Positions 61,424 to 64,000 of a stretch of DNA of 64,000 nucleotides are shown one piece after another; position 1 is the first letter of the stretch, and each line of letters begins with the position of its first letter. The DNA comes from Streptomyces sindenensis (GTDB taxonomy: Bacteria; Actinomycetota; Actinomycetes; Streptomycetales; Streptomycetaceae), in the NCBI RefSeq assembly GCF_014649035.1, contig NZ_BMSG01000016.1, forward strand, positions 87,601-151,600, in the 5' to 3' direction. Position numbers and translations under genes: made by a program. The notes beneath the pieces are model-generated. The model saw only the letters and a list, made by a program, of their open reading frames with translations, made no database searches and was not told the origin of the DNA.

Positions 61424-62230
61424 CCGTCAATACAGCCTGCTGTTCTACGCGTGAGTGATCTCGCACAACGCAACACCTGCCACAAGCCACGCCCCCACCA
61501 TGCGCACAACGGCATCGGACTCGGCCGCATTCCGTCCCGTCCCCCTCGTACACGGACCACCCCCGTGAGGGGCGAGACCCTGGAGCCGCACACCGCCATA
61601 TGGTCACAACCGGGCCCTCGCCCGCCCTGTCTGCGAGCAAACGGGGGCTCTGGCGCGCAGCTGTGGCCAGGTGCAGGCGAGGCCGCGAGTGAGTTCCGGC
61701 GAGCCACTCGGGCCCCGTAGCCAGGACGATCCGGCTACGGGTACGACTGACGACGGCGGCCTGCTCGCCCTCGGCCTCCTCGACGGCACATGCCTATCGC
61801 ACCGAGAACCGGTCACGGCAAATATCCGGGACTCGAACCCTTCCGCGAGCAGCCACAGCGCCTCGAACCGTTCCTCCGGCCGCAGCGAGCCGAACGCCTC
61901 CAGCCGCACCTTGCCAATGCTGACGCAGGCGGCGGAGGGCGCGACCAGCACGGCGCGCCGCCCGCCGACAACCCGGAGGTGCGTATGAGCGGATCACGGA
62001 AGTTAACCAAGGATTTTAGGTACAGGCTCTTTTCCACATGAGATTGACGGCCCGCCAGTTGCCGGAACTGCCCCATCGCCTCGCAGACCCGGACACGGGG
62101 CAGCTTGCGGAGCCAGCCCCACCCTGCCAGAAGGCTCTGGGCAATCACGATCCACAGCACTCCCACGTCATTGACTGCGCCAACAGCCCAGAATCAGACA
62201 AGCCGTAGCGCGCGCCCCGCACACCAGGTG
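61424..62230. other. About 800 bp without a recognisable gene
   Basis: This stretch between the pPIWI_RE remnant and the RAMA operon has open frames on both strands, the longest under 130 residues. None has a ribosome site or a family I know. One minus-strand segment near 61,800-61,940 (SIGKVRLEAFGSLRPEERF) reads protein-like but has no plausible start. It is probably eroded coding sequence. Confidence 0.45.
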
Positions 62231-62258
62231 TTGACAACCCAGCGCGGGACCGTAAGAC
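62231..62258 (+). promoter_or_regulatory. Promoter of the RAMA/ABC-3C operon
   Basis: A perfect -35 hexamer TTGACA (62231-62236) is followed after 16 bases by TAAGAC (62253-62258). This is the best vegetative-type promoter in the window and points at the operon starting at 62313. Confidence 0.65.
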
Positions 62259-62291
62259 TTTTTTTCTCGACGAAAGACGGAGAGAAAAAAA
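62259..62291 (+). promoter_or_regulatory. T7/A7 hairpin in the operon leader
   Basis: TTTTTTTCTC (62259-62268) and GAGAAAAAAA (62282-62291) are exact inverted repeats around a 13-base loop. The element lies right at the expected transcription start and about 20 bp before the GTG of the RAMA gene. So AT-rich a palindrome is exceptional in this genome. It could be an operator or an RNA hairpin that affects initiation. Confidence 0.6.
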
Positions 62292-62312
62292 TACTCCGAG
62301 GGAAGGGGGGCC

Positions 62313-62696
62313 GTGCCCGAGCACAGCATCACCGTTGACGCAGAAGTCTTCGCGCGCCTGCAGCGCGAGGCCAAGCCGCTGATCGACACACCAAACAGCG
62401 TGCTACGACGTCTGCTTGCCCTGGACGAGGTGACGGTCCAGCCAGGCGCCCTCGCCAAGTTGATCGCTTCAGGACTGCTACGGCCGGGGCAGCGACTGAC
62501 CTGGCGCCGCCGCAACCTAGGCCAGGAGCACCGCGCACACATCACCGCCGAGGGAAGTCTTCGGCTGGATGACGGCCGGATCTGCACCTCACCGTCCGGC
62601 GCGTGCGAGGCGGCGACCGGGGCAAAGGCCAACGGCTGGGATGCCTGGCACACGGACGACGGCACTTCCTTGAGCACTCTTCGCGGCAGAGCCTGA
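62313..62696 (+). CDS. Ribbon-helix-helix plus RAMA modified-DNA reader protein
   Basis: This 127-residue protein has an N-terminal SeqA-N/RHH-like segment (ITVDAEVFARLQREAK, DTPNSVLRRLL; residues about 5-38) and a C-terminal RAMA domain (about 45-125). The RAMA marks are LIASGLLRPGQRL, AHITAEGSLRL, TSPSGACEAATG, NGWDAWH and STLR. RAMA domains are thought to recognise modified bases and occur with restriction and conflict systems. The first place in an ABC-3C operon suggests a sensor of foreign or modified DNA, or an autoregulator acting on the leader palindrome. GTG 62313 has a purine-rich GGAAGGGGGG upstream. Confidence 0.8.
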   Translation: MPEHSITVDAEVFARLQREAKPLIDTPNSVLRRLLALDEVTVQPGALAKLIASGLLRPGQRLTWRRRNLGQEHRAHITAEGSLRLDDGRICTSPSGACEAATGAKANGWDAWHTDDGTSLSTLRGRA

Positions 62697-62721
62697 CCAC
62701 TTCGACGGGGGAATCGACCAC

Positions 62722-63663
62722 GTGGACTTCACTCAGCGCATGCTGGCGCAGCTCACCCTGCGCCAACAGCTCACCGACATGCCAGGCGAGAGCTTCGAGC
62801 AGCTGATCCACAAGCTGCTGAGCCTGCGGCACCCCGACTTCGTGCCCGTACGCACACACGGAAATCTCGGCGACATGGGCGCCGACGGGCTCCTCCTCTG
62901 GGACCGGGTGCTCTGGGCGTGCTATTCACCGCAGACCGACGACATCGCCCGGGTCAAGCGCAAGTTCGCCTCGGACCTGGAGAAGGCGCTCGTGAAACGG
63001 CCGGATGCCTTCGACACGTTCCGCTTCGCGGTCAACGATCTCAAGGGCGTGCACCCGGAGTTGAGCGTGATGATGTCCGAGGCTCAGGAGAAGCTGCGCC
63101 CGCGCCGAGTGGAGCACTACGGCTGGCACCGCCTATGGAACGACGTCATGCGACTGGACAGGATCGCCACGGAAGATCTCCTCGGCTGTGAGCTGCCGGT
63201 CCAGGACAAGACGTACGGCATCGGACTCACCGATCTCGAGGCGTTGCTTGCCCGGCTCGGTGAGCAGCGGCGCACGTCGCAGCCGCTCGCGGCCCTCCCT
63301 GAAGTCAACAAGTACAAGATCGAGTGGAACGGTCTTTCCGGTGACGTCCGCGGCGCGCTGATCCAGGGGATCGGGCACAGCCATATCGTCGAGGGATACT
63401 ACGCCGGGCTCGGCGCACCGGACGAGGCAGACCGGGTCGCCCAGGGGTTCCGGGTGTACTACGACCAGGTCCGGGCCGATACCGACGACCAGGACAAGCT
63501 ATGGGCCGCACTGCAGGAGTACATTCTCGGAAACGCCGCACCGAGCCTGAACTCGATGTATTGCGCATGGATTGTCATCGCTCACTCCTTCCAGCGGTGC
63601 GACGTCTTCGACGTGCCACCCGACGGCTGGATTCCGAGCGCGGCGGACCGGAGCGCCGCGTGA
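62722..63663 (+). CDS. ABC-three-component (ABC-3C) system protein
   Basis: This 313-residue protein looks like the large variable component of ABC-3C conflict systems. The N-terminal domain (residues 1-150) contains ESFEQLIHKLLSLRHP and HGNLGDMGADGLLLWD...CYSP, which resembles the nuclease-fold-like HG(N)xGDxxxDG motif of this group. The C-terminal domain (about 195-300; YKIEWNGLSGDVRGALIQG, HIVEGYYAGL, GFRVYYDQV) resembles ABC-3C C-terminal domains. It is followed by a middle-component-like gene overlapping as GTGA. GTG 62722 has GGGGGAA upstream. It is probably a defence effector. Confidence 0.7.
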   Translation: MDFTQRMLAQLTLRQQLTDMPGESFEQLIHKLLSLRHPDFVPVRTHGNLGDMGADGLLLWDRVLWACYSPQTDDIARVKRKFASDLEKALVKRPDAFDTFRFAVNDLKGVHPELSVMMSEAQEKLRPRRVEHYGWHRLWNDVMRLDRIATEDLLGCELPVQDKTYGIGLTDLEALLARLGEQRRTSQPLAALPEVNKYKIEWNGLSGDVRGALIQGIGHSHIVEGYYAGLGAPDEADRVAQGFRVYYDQVRADTDDQDKLWAALQEYILGNAAPSLNSMYCAWIVIAHSFQRCDVFDVPPDGWIPSAADRSAA

Positions 63664-63980
63664 TCACTCCGACGAAGGGGATCTCCCCGGACCGCTCCCT
63701 GCTCGCCGTAGGTGCGCAGATCCTGCGGGTCCTCGACATGCCGGTGACCGTTACCCAGACCTGGTCGAGATTCCGCGCCGAACGTGTCCGGCTTGGCCAC
63801 CACTCTCCGGTCTCTTTCCAGTGGTTCGTCCTCGGGCTCGATGTGCTGTACGCGCTCGGTGTGATCGAGTTCCGCGACGATCTACTGACGAGAAGGCGAG
63901 CCGACTCGCCGACCAGAAGGAGGGACGATGCTGCGTCGTCTGAGAAAGTGTTGGGTAAGCCGTTGATCACTCGCGGTTGA
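63660..63980 (+). CDS. ABC-3C middle component (MC6-like), 3' end altered
   Basis: The first about 85 residues match the small middle-component 6 family of ABC-3C systems as I remember it: ITPTKGISPDRSLLAVGAQILRVL, TVTQTWSRFRAER and FQWFVLGLDVLYALGVIEFRDD. GTG 63660 overlaps the upstream stop (GTGA). The last dozen residues (EKVLGKPLITRG) come from sequence that appears to belong to an insertion element beginning near 63941. The natural C-terminus is therefore probably lost or replaced. A strong ribosome site and ATG for the next gene lie inside its 3' end. Confidence 0.65.
   Translation: MITPTKGISPDRSLLAVGAQILRVLDMPVTVTQTWSRFRAERVRLGHHSPVSFQWFVLGLDVLYALGVIEFRDDLLTRRRADSPTRRRDDAASSEKVLGKPLITRG
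63928..63942 (+). pseudogene. Start of an ABC ATPase gene, interrupted
   Basis: AAGGAGGG (63917-63924) precedes ATG 63928 and codons for MLRRL, the typical beginning of an ABC/SMC-like ATPase and the third gene expected in an ABC-3C operon. Sequence then changes character and the frame stops at 63964-63966 (CWVSR, stop). The rest would be beyond the window, past an insertion. Confidence 0.4.
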
Positions 63981-64000
63981 GGTCTTCGGTGAGGCGTCGG
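63967..64000 (-). mobile_element. Possible insertion-sequence end with transposase C-terminus
   Basis: On the minus strand a frame open to the window edge ends RRLTEDLNRE-stop at 63967. About 25 bp of sequence with a possible terminal repeat (from roughly 63941, AAAGTGTTGGGTAAGC) follow it. The arrangement, a gene ending just inside the end of the element, is that of an IS transposase. The family cannot be named from so little. Confidence 0.4.

Noticed and set aside
61604..61951. A 115-codon minus-strand frame in the accessory gap
   Set aside because: No ribosome site, no family resemblance over most of its length and overlapped by equally long frames on the other strand.
60326..64000. A second attachment site (repeat of the tRNA-Arg 3' end)
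   Set aside because: I looked for the T-arm/acceptor sequence downstream and found no convincing copy in the window.

Overview
The window is a high-GC actinobacterial chromosome segment that reads as Streptomyces. Gene content, GTG/TTG starts, very GC-rich third codon positions, U-tract-less hairpin terminators and the LAXTG-type sorting signal all fit. From memory, the gene order resembles the S. coelicolor SCO264x to SCO268x stretch, including the csnR-K locus and ssbB; this was not checked by search. Positions 1 to about 60,350 look like conserved core chromosome. Positions about 60,390 to 64,000, just past a tRNA-Arg gene, look like an accessory island with visibly lower GC and broken genes.

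Layout. 1-12,140: two paralogous aminopeptidase N genes bracket an AbiEi/Vsr-like protein, a large secreted subtilase, aspartate-semialdehyde dehydrogenase and a DUF1203 protein. 12,400-18,230: a small secreted cysteine-rich protein, allantoicase, a LysR regulator, a small membrane protein, 4-alpha-glucanotransferase (malQ), and a gene built of six 12-residue repeats that abuts malQ. 18,531-23,490: a secreted GH84-type glycosidase, an HNH endonuclease and an MscS channel. 23,604-30,388: the csnR-csnEFGHK operon for uptake and breakdown of chitosan oligosaccharides, headed by a clear palindromic CsnR operator.

30,741-42,036 is a seven-gene signalling cluster. It runs GlnX-like four-TM receptor, GlnH-like amino-acid-binding protein, a coiled-coil protein of unknown function, PknG-like Ser/Thr kinase, PP2C phosphatase, VWA protein and FHA protein. 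It looks like the mycobacterial GlnH-GlnX-PknG-GarA amino-acid-sensing pathway packed into one operon with its own phosphatase. Zinc ribbons recur in the kinase, phosphatase and FHA protein.

42,079-60,325: an isoaspartate-methyltransferase-like enzyme diverges from a group II truncated globin. Next come an ABC exporter (two large FtsX-type permeases and an ATPase), the EttA/thioesterase/unknown operon, a thioester-domain LAXTG surface protein, ssbB, the dynamin pair dynB/dynA used in sporulation septation, and tRNA-Arg(UCU) with a strong terminator.

60,387-64,000 is a decaying defence island. It holds the C-terminal remnant of a pPIWI_RE protein, roughly 800 bp without a recognisable gene, and a promoter with an AT-rich hairpin leader. 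An operon follows: a ribbon-helix-helix plus RAMA modified-DNA reader, an ABC-three-component (ABC-3C) protein and a middle-component-6-like protein. The first codons of the ABC ATPase gene are visible and then appear to be interrupted by the end of an insertion sequence at the window edge.
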